Origin: Burkholderia sp. 9120
GTDB lineage: Bacteria > Pseudomonadota > Gammaproteobacteria > Burkholderiales > Burkholderiaceae
Length of the DNA stretch: 64,000 nucleotides
Direction: 5' to 3'
NCBI RefSeq assembly: GCF_000745015.1
Contig: NZ_JQNA01000002.1
Location: forward strand, 1 to 64,000
Positions 1 through 7,806 of the stretch are shown in pieces. Under the pieces are notes generated by a model. The model saw only the letters and a list, made by a program, of their open reading frames with translations, searched no databases and was not told the DNA's origin. Each line of letters starts with the position of its first letter. Position 1 is the stretch's first letter. The translations under genes were made by a program, and so were the position numbers.

Positions 1-1860
1 TCATGCATTCGCGTTGCCGCGCACGTCGAACTCGACTTTCCAGCGCGCGTCCGTGCCGCGCGGTATCGCTTCGAGTTCGAGCGTGCCCGTTTCGGTCACG
101 CGCGCGTGCAGCTTCACCGGCACGACTTCACCGGCGGTGCGGCCGGCGGCCGGCAGCGTTGCCTGGATCTCTTCGAGTTCCTGCAATTCATCCGGGCCCC
201 AGAAGTCGAGCAGCGTGCCGACCTGATCCTGACGACGCACCGACGAGCCGAAGAAACGGAAGTGCACCGGCTCGCCGACTACAAGACCGAACTCCTGCGC
301 GGGCAACTCGGCGTCGGTGCCTTCCTCCATGCCGAAGGGCGCCACGCACAGCGCCTGGATCGGCGGTTCGAGGCCGGGCACGGCGGGCATGGCCGATTCG
401 ATCGCGATGTAGTACGCCCGCGCGGTGCCGCCGCGAATCCGCACGCCCTGACCGCGTCGCACGTAGCCGTAGTAAGCCGCGCCGCGTGCGACCGCGAGGT
501 CGAGATCGGCGCCTTCGAGCAGTCGCGCCGGCGCCGCGCTTTCCGCCGCGAGCCAGTTGTTGAGCGTGCCCATGATGCGTTCGACCAGCAGCGGCGACTT
601 GAACACGCCGCCGTTGAACAGCACCACGGTGGGATGCAGGAAGCTCGCGCCTTGCGCGGCGGCGTGGGCCGCCGCCTCGCCGAGACCTTCGAGTTCGGCC
701 AGCGCGCCGACCTGGCGGCCGAGGAACGCGGCCAGATGCCGTGTAATGCCCGCGTCCTGCGCATACGGCAGACCGAGTTGCGTCAGACCGGCGCGCGCGC
801 GGCTCACCGGACGTGCCGCGCTATCTACCTGCGGGAAAAAGCCTTCGAGGATTGTTTGTGTCAGTTCGGCGCGCGTGAGTTCGGTGCGGATCGAACCGCC
901 GATCAGCTTCGAGCCGCGGCTCGGTACGACGAGCGGCACGGTGTCGGTGGCTGGATCGCTGAGCAGCGTTTCCTTGGCCGCGCGGCACGCGTAGGTGAGG
1001 GCGCGCAATTGCCACGCGTCGGCCTGGGTGCCTTGCGCCGCCAGCTTGCGTGCGACGACGTGCGCGAGCGCGAGGTCCATGTTGTCGCCGCCGAGCAGAA
1101 TATGTTCGCCGACCGCGACGCGATGCAGTTCGAGATTGCCTTCACGCTCGATCACGGCGATCAGCGAGAGGTCGATCGTGCCGCCGCCCACGTCGACCAC
1201 GAGGATGATGTCGCCGACCTTCACCTGTTTGCGCCATTGGCCGCCGCTCTTCTGGATCCAGCTATACAGCGCGGCCTGCGGTTCTTCGAGCAGCGTCATG
1301 CGGGCGAAGCCGGCGGCCTCGGCGGCTTCGGCGGTCAGTTCGCGCGCGGCCGGATCGAACGAGGCCGGGATCGTCACCGTGACGTCCTGCTGGCTGAACG
1401 GCGCCTCCGGATGCGCGTGATCCCATGCTTCGCGCAAGTGCGTCAGATAGCGCACCGAGCTTTCGAGCGGCGAGACGCGCGCGACTTCCGGCGGCGCGTC
1501 GTTGGGCAGAATCGCCGCGCGCCGGTCGACGCCCGGATGACACAACCAGCTCTTCGCGCTCGACACCAGCCGGATCGGCGTGGCCGCGCCGCGATTGCGG
1601 GCGAACTCGCCGACCGCGAATTCGCGCTGGCCGGTCCACGGCAGGTACAGGTCGCCGGACGCCAGTTCGTCCGGATGCGGCAAATACAGGAACGAGGGCA
1701 GCAGATCGAGATTGTCGATCGCGCCGGGGCCGGTGAGTTGCGCGATCGGCAGCACGCCTTGCGTGGTTTTCTCGCCGTCGCTGGCGCTGGTGTCGACGTA
1801 CGACAGCGCGCAGTGCGTGGTGCCGAGATCGATACCGATCGAATAGCGGGCGTCGCTCAT
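1..1860 (-). CDS. Hsp70-family (DnaK-like) chaperone ATPase
   Basis: 619 aa, complete. The N-terminus carries the Hsp70 phosphate-1 motif IGIDLGTTHCALSY. A phosphate-2 motif VVDVGGGTIDLSLI lies near residue 225, LLEEPQAALYSW just before it, and an adenosine-type motif LFNGGVFKSPL near residue 430. The substrate-binding part is short and unlike DnaK, so this is a divergent Hsp70 rather than the housekeeping DnaK. The ATG overlaps the TGA of the upstream DUF2760 gene by four bases, so the two are translationally coupled. No J-protein or GrpE lies nearby. Substrate unknown; the actin-fold ATPase call is firm, the chaperone role is inferred from the family. Confidence 0.9.
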   Translation of the reverse strand: MSDARYSIGIDLGTTHCALSYVDTSASDGEKTTQGVLPIAQLTGPGAIDNLDLLPSFLYLPHPDELASGDLYLPWTGQREFAVGEFARNRGAATPIRLVSSAKSWLCHPGVDRRAAILPNDAPPEVARVSPLESSVRYLTHLREAWDHAHPEAPFSQQDVTVTIPASFDPAARELTAEAAEAAGFARMTLLEEPQAALYSWIQKSGGQWRKQVKVGDIILVVDVGGGTIDLSLIAVIEREGNLELHRVAVGEHILLGGDNMDLALAHVVARKLAAQGTQADAWQLRALTYACRAAKETLLSDPATDTVPLVVPSRGSKLIGGSIRTELTRAELTQTILEGFFPQVDSAARPVSRARAGLTQLGLPYAQDAGITRHLAAFLGRQVGALAELEGLGEAAAHAAAQGASFLHPTVVLFNGGVFKSPLLVERIMGTLNNWLAAESAAPARLLEGADLDLAVARGAAYYGYVRRGQGVRIRGGTARAYYIAIESAMPAVPGLEPPIQALCVAPFGMEEGTDAELPAQEFGLVVGEPVHFRFFGSSVRRQDQVGTLLDFWGPDELQELEEIQATLPAAGRTAGEVVPVKLHARVTETGTLELEAIPRGTDARWKVEFDVRGNANA

Positions 1861-2435
1861 AGTTCCACCTCGGCCGGTGCGATGACGTTCGCGTTGTGGC
1901 TCTCGGCGAGTTTCGGCAGACGCACCTCGTCGACGCGCCAGCCGCGATGGCTGATGCTGCCGTTGAACGGCGCCTTGCCGACCACGTTGCCGGTCAGGCG
2001 AACCGCGCTGGCGTCGAAACCTTCGGCCAGCGTGATGCGGCTGCCTTCGGCTTCGTCGCGCACCGGACGGATCGTGAAATGCTCGCGCAGCGTCGTGCGG
2101 CAGCCGTCGTGCACGAGGCGCGCGGCCGCGCCGATGTCGGCGTCGCTGTAGCTCTTGATGTCTTCTTCGACGAAATCGATGAAGCGTGCGTCGCGTTGCA
2201 GCAGGCCGAGCAGTTGCAGCGCGGCGTCGGGGCTGGCGGTTTTCAGCACGGGCGCGGGGGCTGCGACGGGAGCGGGCGCAGGCGTGGGCGCCGGAGCCGG
2301 TGTGGCGGCAGCGGCCGTGCCGCCTTGACGCAGACGCAGTACGCCGGCAGCGAATTCACCGTCGCCGAGAATGCTGAAAAACGTGCCGACGGCAAGTGAA
2401 ATCCTGCCGAGGAAGGATGGGTTCGAATCGGTCAT
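1857..2435 (-). CDS. DUF2760 domain protein, partner of the Hsp70 gene
   Basis: 192 aa from an ATG preceded by AGGAG at five bases, which favours this start over the TTG one codon upstream. The N-terminus has a hydrophobic stretch (ISLAVGTFFSIL) and then an Ala/Pro-rich linker (residues about 35-65, repeated APAPTPAPAP-type units). The globular C-terminal half contains LLQRDARFIDFVEEDI, resembling DUF2760. It is stop/start-coupled to the Hsp70-like gene, and I recall this pairing being recurrent in beta- and gammaproteobacteria. Function unknown; a dedicated co-chaperone or client is inference. Confidence 0.8.
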   Translation of the reverse strand: MTDSNPSFLGRISLAVGTFFSILGDGEFAAGVLRLRQGGTAAAATPAPAPTPAPAPVAAPAPVLKTASPDAALQLLGLLQRDARFIDFVEEDIKSYSDADIGAAARLVHDGCRTTLREHFTIRPVRDEAEGSRITLAEGFDASAVRLTGNVVGKAPFNGSISHRGWRVDEVRLPKLAESHNANVIAPAEVEL

Positions 2436-2640
2436 CAATGCTCCTGAGAGGCTCTGTTAAAGGACGAGCTGTCCTGACTGTGCCGCACGCGACGGGCCTG
2501 GCGAGGCTTCATCGCGCCGTGGTTGGCGCGCGCGAGACCCGTATTTTGCCTTGCGGCGGGTCCGACGCGGACAAAGCCGGGCATTCTAGCGTTCGGCGCG
2601 CGTAATTTGGCGGACTTTGAAGAGCCGGATTCAAGCGCCG

Positions 2641-3561
2641 TCAGGTCGCTTCGAACTGGCCGTCCTGCACCGTGTCGGGACCGAATTCCGCGACCACCTG
2701 GTCGATGAAGGCCCGCAGTTTCGGGGTCGCACGGCTCGCTGGGAACACCAGATGCATCGGCCGGGCGGGCGTTTCGTAGTCGCGCAGAAGGCGCACCAGA
2801 CGGCCTGCGGCGAGATCCTCCTGCACGGCCACCTCGGGCGCGAGCATCACGCCCGCGCCGTGGAGCGCGGCGGCGCGCAGCGCTTTCACGTCGTTGGCGT
2901 GAAACGGGCCCGAGACCGGCACCACGTACTCGCCGTGCGCGTCCGAGAAATGCCATTCGATCGCGACCGGCCGGGTCATGTAGACGAAGCTCAGGCACGC
3001 ATGATCGGCTAATTCCGCGGGCGTTCGCGGCTCGCCGTGCTCCGCCAGATAGTCGGGCGAGGCGCACACGAGCAGCCGGTACGGCATCAGTTGCCGGCCG
3101 ATCAGCGACGAATCCGTCAGCGCGCCGAGCCGGATCGCGGCCTCGTAGCCTTCGTCGATCAGATCGACGAAGCGGTCGGTCAGCGTCAGGTCGACCCGCA
3201 CGTGCGGATGGCCTTTCAGATAGCGGGCGATCATCGGCGCGAGGCAGTTGGCGCCGAACGTGACCGGCGCGGTAATGCGCAGGCGCCCGCGCGGCGAGGC
3301 CGACAGTTCCTGCGCGACCGATTCGGCGGCTTCGGCATCCGCGAGCAGCGCCTTGCAGCGCTCGTAGAAAATCTGGCCGATTTCGGTGAGGCTCTGGCGG
3401 CGCGTGGTCCGGTTGAGCAGGCGCGCGCCGACGCGCTCTTCCAGCGTGCTCACGTGCTTGCCCGCCATCTGTGACGAGATGCCGAACGCGAGCGCGGCCG
3501 CGGCGAACGAGCCGCTGTCCGCGGTTTTGACGAACACGGCCATGCTGGTCAGACGGTCCAT
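2641..3561 (-). CDS. LysR-family transcriptional regulator
   Basis: 306 aa. Opens MDRLTSMAVFVKTADSGSFA with the winged HTH in residues 1-60 (AAALAFGISSQMAGKHVSTLEERVGARLLNRTTRR), then a substrate-binding domain from about 90 (GRLRITAPVTFGANCLAP). This is the DsdC/PtxR/CrgA-like style of LTTR. It is divergent from the NADP-dependent oxidoreductase at 3693, with a 131-bp intergenic region that probably carries its operator. Effector unknown. Confidence 0.93.
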   Translation of the reverse strand: MDRLTSMAVFVKTADSGSFAAAALAFGISSQMAGKHVSTLEERVGARLLNRTTRRQSLTEIGQIFYERCKALLADAEAAESVAQELSASPRGRLRITAPVTFGANCLAPMIARYLKGHPHVRVDLTLTDRFVDLIDEGYEAAIRLGALTDSSLIGRQLMPYRLLVCASPDYLAEHGEPRTPAELADHACLSFVYMTRPVAIEWHFSDAHGEYVVPVSGPFHANDVKALRAAALHGAGVMLAPEVAVQEDLAAGRLVRLLRDYETPARPMHLVFPASRATPKLRAFIDQVVAEFGPDTVQDGQFEAT

Positions 3562-3692
3562 GATTCCCTACTTGTGGTTTCGACAATCGTCGGATCATGC
3601 GTGTTTATCATGTTGAAGTTTTGAATCATAGTGTTTCTCACCGACAGGCGCGCTCGACGGCGCGGTCCTCAACCAGTGATGGAGTGTGAAAC

Positions 3693-4352
3693 ATGAAGAT
3701 AGGCATTCTCGGCGCGGGCTTTATCGGCCGCGCGATGGCAACCCTCGCGAAGCAGAGCGGGCATGACGTGATGATCAGCAATTCGCGCGATCCATCGACC
3801 TTGATGAGCACTGCCGCCGCGCTCGGTTGCGCGCTCGGCACCGCGCAACAGGCGGCGAGTTTCGGTGACGTGGTCGTCATGGCCGTGCCGTTTTCGCAGA
3901 TCGGCGCGCTGCCGGTCGCCGCGCTCGACGGCAAGATCGTGATCGATACGTGCAACTACTATCCGGAGCGCGACGGCCCTATCGCGGCGCTTGACGAGCG
4001 TACGACTACGACCAGCCAGATGCTGGCCGCTTTGTTGCCGGGCGCGAAGGTGGTGAAGGCGTTCAACGCGATTCTGGCTGCGGATCTGCACACGGACGGT
4101 CGGCCGGTTGGTACGCCGCAGCGTCGCGCTTTGCCGTTCGCGGGCGATGATGCGGCGGCGAAACAGGTCGTGAGTGGGCTGATGGATCAGTTTGGCTTCG
4201 ATCCGGTCGATGCCGGCGCGTTGCGGGATAGTTGGCGGTTTGAACGGGCGAAGCCGGTGTATTGCGTTCCGTTCGACCGTGATGGGATGGTTGCGGGATT
4301 GGCGGCGGCGCAGCGGGACGTCGAGTTGCCGCATGGGTCTTGGCGCAAGTGA
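3693..4352 (+). CDS. F420-type NADP oxidoreductase (NAD(P)-binding Rossmann protein)
   Basis: 219 aa. The N-terminal Rossmann motif GILGAGFIGRAMA binds NADP. The VVVMAVPFSQI strand and the IDTCNYYPERDG segment resemble NpdG/YrpG-type 'coenzyme F420-dependent NADP oxidoreductase' proteins that in proteobacteria usually act without F420. A GGAG Shine-Dalgarno lies eight bases before the ATG. Divergent from a LysR gene that is the likely regulator. Substrate not predictable. Confidence 0.85.
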   Translation: MKIGILGAGFIGRAMATLAKQSGHDVMISNSRDPSTLMSTAAALGCALGTAQQAASFGDVVVMAVPFSQIGALPVAALDGKIVIDTCNYYPERDGPIAALDERTTTTSQMLAALLPGAKVVKAFNAILAADLHTDGRPVGTPQRRALPFAGDDAAAKQVVSGLMDQFGFDPVDAGALRDSWRFERAKPVYCVPFDRDGMVAGLAAAQRDVELPHGSWRK

Positions 4353-4415
4353 GGGGCGGTTGCGGCGAGGGAGGGGGCGCGGTTTGGCGGGCGGTTGCGG
4401 CGCCGCGCTCTTGAA

Positions 4416-4886
4416 TCATGCTTCGCTGGACGCTTTGATCCTTCGCATCATCAGGCGCGGACACAGCCACCTTAGGCCGCGCCACGTGATCCCGTGTTCG
4501 CGGATTGTGAAGAACCAGCGGTTCGGATCGTCGGCGAACGTCGCGATGAAATGCGTGCTGTCCGTCCACTGGATGTCATCCAGCCAGAACGAACAATACG
4601 GCGCGCCGATCTGACGGACGGCAAGCACGCGTTGCAGGTCCTTGCTGACCAGCACGAACGCTGCCGCTTCTTCGAACAGGCAATCGAAGTCGGTGGCGAA
4701 TAGATAACCGGATGGCGTGTCGAACTGGAACAGCAACGTGTAGCCGGGAATCGCGAGCGGCAGCGTCTGGCCGTCGACGATCAGGCGCGACGCGGGCGGC
4801 CATGATTCGTAGGGGCCGTGGTGGTGTTCAAGTGTGAAGCGCTGGATGGGCGTCACGCATGACGCGCCGTTCGGTTCATCGTTCAA
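4416..4886 (-). CDS. Conserved hypothetical protein, TTG start
   Basis: 156 aa, not recognised. The only start in frame near the 5' end is TTG at 4886, preceded by GAGGG about nine bases upstream and overlapping the upstream gene by eleven bases. The ATG at 4879 is in another frame and closes after seven codons. The protein is rich in aromatic residues (Trp, Tyr, Phe), with HHHGPYESWPP near the N-terminus, and has no signal peptide or membrane segment. Co-transcribed with 4876-5454. Confidence 0.65.
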   Translation of the reverse strand: MNDEPNGASCVTPIQRFTLEHHHGPYESWPPASRLIVDGQTLPLAIPGYTLLFQFDTPSGYLFATDFDCLFEEAAAFVLVSKDLQRVLAVRQIGAPYCSFWLDDIQWTDSTHFIATFADDPNRWFFTIREHGITWRGLRWLCPRLMMRRIKASSEA

Positions 4887-5454
4887 CGCTGCGGTCCCTC
4901 ACCGGCATATATCGAGCGATCACACGCTCGATTGCCGCGAGCTGCGTCGGCAGCAAATCGCGACGCGGCAGTGCGACGAATGCGGAGCCGCCCGCGAACA
5001 GATAGATGCGCTCGGCGTCGTCCGCGCGCGAGGTCAGGCTCGACCAGTTCAGACGCAGGCTCGATAGCGTCGACTCGCCGGTTACGCCGGTTGCGTCGAA
5101 GGTGACTTGCTGCGGGCCGATAAATGGCACCGCGCCGCGTTTGATCCGCGCTTTGAGGCCGGCCCGCGCGATACCGCGCAGGAAGAGGGGAGCGAAATAC
5201 GCGTCGTTGCAGAACACCAGCGCGGCGGCCGCAATCGCGCAAGCGGCGATGCTGGATGCGATCGATATGCCGACATGCGTTGCGGACCAATACCAGCCGA
5301 CGAGTCCGCCGACTACCGCGGCAATCCCGATCGAACGAAGCCGTCTGCGCAGCGTGCGTTTCGCCGAATAAAGCACGACATGCGCGGCGATAAAGTCTTC
5401 ATCCGTCAAGGTGACGGAGACTTGAAAGGGGAGCTGCGTGTCGGAGTTGGTCAT
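4876..5454 (-). CDS. YcxB-like two-helix membrane protein
   Basis: 192 aa. Starts MTNSDTQLPFQVSVTLTDED. Two hydrophobic segments follow at about residues 42-57 (IGIAAVVGGLVGWYW) and 62-85 (GISIASSIAACAIAAAALVF). The C-terminal soluble domain has FDATGVTGESTLSSLRLNW and YLFAGGSAFVALPRR, the pattern of the YcxB C-terminal domain family. Function unknown. First gene of a two-gene unit with 4416-4886. Confidence 0.75.
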   Translation of the reverse strand: MTNSDTQLPFQVSVTLTDEDFIAAHVVLYSAKRTLRRRLRSIGIAAVVGGLVGWYWSATHVGISIASSIAACAIAAAALVFCNDAYFAPLFLRGIARAGLKARIKRGAVPFIGPQQVTFDATGVTGESTLSSLRLNWSSLTSRADDAERIYLFAGGSAFVALPRRDLLPTQLAAIERVIARYMPVRDRSVER

Positions 5455-5908
5455 GCTTTAAATGGTGGGCCGTTGCTGCGAGAGGGAATAGTACACGAGG
5501 TTAATGCGCGTTATGCATGTGTATTCTGACTGGTGGTTTTGGGGACATGTAAAACGGTGCGTTATGTGACGCTTATGGGCTTGGACCAACCGATGCGGGC
5601 GGCTGGAACGCGGTGGCGTGCGCTTGTCCAAAATGTTGACTTCACCGCACTTCGTCTTCGCCATGTTCATCCCTATTTATGCAGAATCGATGTGATATTG
5701 GCGATTTTATCTGATGTTCTGGTGATGCGGAATTTACGGACGAAATTTGCAGAATTTTCTCATTGATTGAATGCCTCGATAAAAAATAAACTCGGCAACT
5801 AATCTGGTTTTCACGTCTTGAATGCGCGTGATCGGGTTGATATCCGTGTTTTTTTGATCCGCATGATTTGCATGCGGTATTCGTGTCGAGGGATTAAGTT
5901 CTTGGAAA
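5455..5908. other. AT-rich intergenic region
   Basis: 454 bp without a gene I can support. Composition changes here from GC-rich to markedly AT-richer, especially 5660-5908 (runs such as gataaaaaataaactcg), marking the left edge of the island that carries 5909-7738. Short ORFs on both strands have no recognisable protein character. It probably contains the promoter for 5909. Confidence 0.5.
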
Positions 5909-6943
5909 ATGAGAAGAATAGTTAAAGTGCCGTACTATTTTCTTGCCGGATCGAAGTGGAGTGAATCATCGGGCTCGCAAGGCTGCGTGCCGCTCAATAC
6001 GTTGAAATGTATTTCGTTTGATCGTCTGGCGCGTAATGAGCCGTCGCCACCCAGACAAGTGCCCGTCCGAGCGCCGAACCCACAGGTAGAAGAAAAAAAT
6101 CGAGAGAAATCGCCTTCGCTAGCACTTACCTCACGACCTGAACCGCAACCCCCTCAAGATGCCGAGCAGATTGAAAATCCGCCAACATTTGATCTGTTAG
6201 ACATACCGCGTGCCATGAAAAACATGGGCTGGCCAGTCTCGGCAAAACTCGCGTCCGAGTGGTTCAGCAACTCAAAACACACTTATGATGATAATCCAAA
6301 CTCCGTTCAACCTATCGACAGTGCGACGATCTCGCTGGATTGGTGTCTGAATTTCGGCGGCGTAAAAAACAAATACGACGATCTGATTTCAAGGAAGATT
6401 TACAATGAGGCGGCTGATACGCTCATAAAGAACAAGATCAAGCCGATTCTGGAAAGAGGGTTTCAACACTCGACCGCCTTGGACATCGACACCAAAATCT
6501 TTCTGAAGGATCTAAGAAGGTTTCATATGGACTGGCAGTTTCAGATCGCCAACATATCGAGTTACGATACCCTGACAAGTCGCCTCGGCATGACCGATTT
6601 GACGGCTGCCCTGGCAAATTTTGGTATCTATGCTGCAATCGGTCATGTTGAGGTCCGTGGGGATCGATATTACAAATATGATCGGAGTGCGAAGACCAAG
6701 ACCTATTGTATGGATGCGCAGATCAAGGTAACCCATGTCTACGTATACTTGAAAGATAATTATTCGTTCAACGATCCGGATGGGAATTCGCAATATCCAG
6801 GTCACTGGAATAAAAGAGGGATGATACTGACGAAAGGCGCGCTTATTAGCGAGCTTGTCAATGGAAAAAGATTTCAGACTCGCTTTGGTGATTCGCCAGA
6901 AACCGAAATAAATTTTAACTGGAAGTATCTTTTTGATAGATAA
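5909..6943 (+). CDS. DUF6402-family protein, C-terminally truncated
   Basis: 344 aa. The N-terminal about 100 residues are a Pro-rich linker (PSPPRQVPVRAPNPQVEEKN); the globular part runs from about residue 105 (IPRAMKNMGWPVSAKLASEW) to the end. The style (GYW-free, AALANFGIYAAIGHVEV, GHWNKRGMILTKGA) matches the DUF6402 family, which from memory is frequent in Burkholderiales near type VI secretion VgrG/PAAR islands. The reading frame stops at 6941-6943, but the next frame continues with family-like sequence to 7151 (see next entry). Codon use is lower in GC than that of its neighbours, suggesting acquired DNA. Confidence 0.7.
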   Translation: MRRIVKVPYYFLAGSKWSESSGSQGCVPLNTLKCISFDRLARNEPSPPRQVPVRAPNPQVEEKNREKSPSLALTSRPEPQPPQDAEQIENPPTFDLLDIPRAMKNMGWPVSAKLASEWFSNSKHTYDDNPNSVQPIDSATISLDWCLNFGGVKNKYDDLISRKIYNEAADTLIKNKIKPILERGFQHSTALDIDTKIFLKDLRRFHMDWQFQIANISSYDTLTSRLGMTDLTAALANFGIYAAIGHVEVRGDRYYKYDRSAKTKTYCMDAQIKVTHVYVYLKDNYSFNDPDGNSQYPGHWNKRGMILTKGALISELVNGKRFQTRFGDSPETEINFNWKYLFDR

Positions 6944-7151
6944 ACCAGTTGACAAAAGAACCGGCTTGATCTGAAAATTCATGGAAAGGGATGTGTATTG
7001 GCCTGTCTACAATAGTACGTATAATCGCTGGCGGGAAAAGCATGATCGGGGCGGCGATTTTATGATTTATTCAAGGCCGAAATATATAAAGCCAGGCAGG
7101 CCGATTGAGGTCGACTTGGGGGTGATATGCAGGCCGGCGGAAAAAATGTGA
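6942..7151 (+). pseudogene. Displaced C-terminal part of the DUF6402 gene
   Basis: Reading one frame over from the stop at 6941 gives KPVDKRTGLI, one TGA at 6972, then KF and from an ATG at 6981 a 56-codon ORF (MERDVYWPVYNSTYN ... CRPAEKM) ending 7151. The run is protein-like and looks like the natural continuation of the preceding gene after LFDR. Removing one T near 6941 and changing TGA to CGA at 6972 would restore a single protein of about 413 aa. Alternatively 6981-7151 is an independent 56-aa gene overlapping the next start by 25 bases. I judge decay more likely. Confidence 0.55.
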
Positions 7152-7738
7152 GGCGAATATTTATCGCTGTACTAATTTTGATTGTCTGCGGTTTCGTTTT
7201 TGATCTCGCTGGCGTCAAAATTTTACTTTTTCTGATCGAGTACAAGCAGGCAATGGTGCGTCTGATTGCGTTTGTTTTTGTGATCGTAATAACCTGTGTC
7301 TTCGTGAAGGCGAAGGCGAGTCGGAAAAGAAAGTTATCCGTCGCCATTTTTTTGATCGTTGGTGGCTATGCATGCGTTTGTCTCTACGACTTTGTCATGC
7401 CGACACAATATGCAAGATGCGATTTATACAGTCAAAAACTCAACGGCGGCATGAAAATTTTCAGTGGAAAAAATTATAAAGTAAGCTTATGCAGAACCGG
7501 TGGTGACGACATGCAAAGCGGCGATGAAATAAGGCTGCAGGTTTTCAGTGATGCGGGATTGCTTCTCGCGACAAGGTATTTTTCAGTCAACTGGAATGAA
7601 AATTTCCCGAATTCTCTTGAGTACGGACCTGATCGCATCACCTATTATGACAATAATGGACGTGCTTTTGAAAAGCACCTATTTATGCCGCCAACGGCAT
7701 TAGATTGGGCGCGCGCGCGAATTCCATTGGTTGACTAA
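7127..7738 (+). CDS. Membrane protein of the DUF6402 island, unknown function
   Basis: 203 aa. Three hydrophobic helices at about residues 10-25, 40-60 and 68-86 (IFIAVLILIVCGFVFDLAG, LIAFVFVIVITCVFV, VAIFLIVGGYACVCLY) precede a soluble C-terminal domain of about 115 residues with two Cys (ARCDLYS, SLCRTGG). A GGGGGTG element lies just before the ATG. AT-rich codon use matches the DUF6402 gene. Position and topology would fit an inner-membrane immunity protein, but that is only inference. Confidence 0.7.
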   Translation: MQAGGKNVRRIFIAVLILIVCGFVFDLAGVKILLFLIEYKQAMVRLIAFVFVIVITCVFVKAKASRKRKLSVAIFLIVGGYACVCLYDFVMPTQYARCDLYSQKLNGGMKIFSGKNYKVSLCRTGGDDMQSGDEIRLQVFSDAGLLLATRYFSVNWNENFPNSLEYGPDRITYYDNNGRAFEKHLFMPPTALDWARARIPLVD

Positions 7739-7806
7739 AGGTGAAGTGGCATTTGCAAGGCCCGGCACATTGATGCGCGGAGCCTCGTTCAACCTCACCC
7801 GCCTCC

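Noticed and set aside
106..2151. Long plus-strand ORF (681 codons) antisense to the Hsp70/DUF2760 genes
   Set aside because: His/Arg/Gln-rich composition typical of a high-GC antisense shadow; the opposite strand carries clear Hsp70 motifs.
5533..5766. 77-codon ORF in the AT-rich spacer, considered as a transposase relic
   Set aside because: No transposase motif, terminal inverted repeats or target duplication seen.
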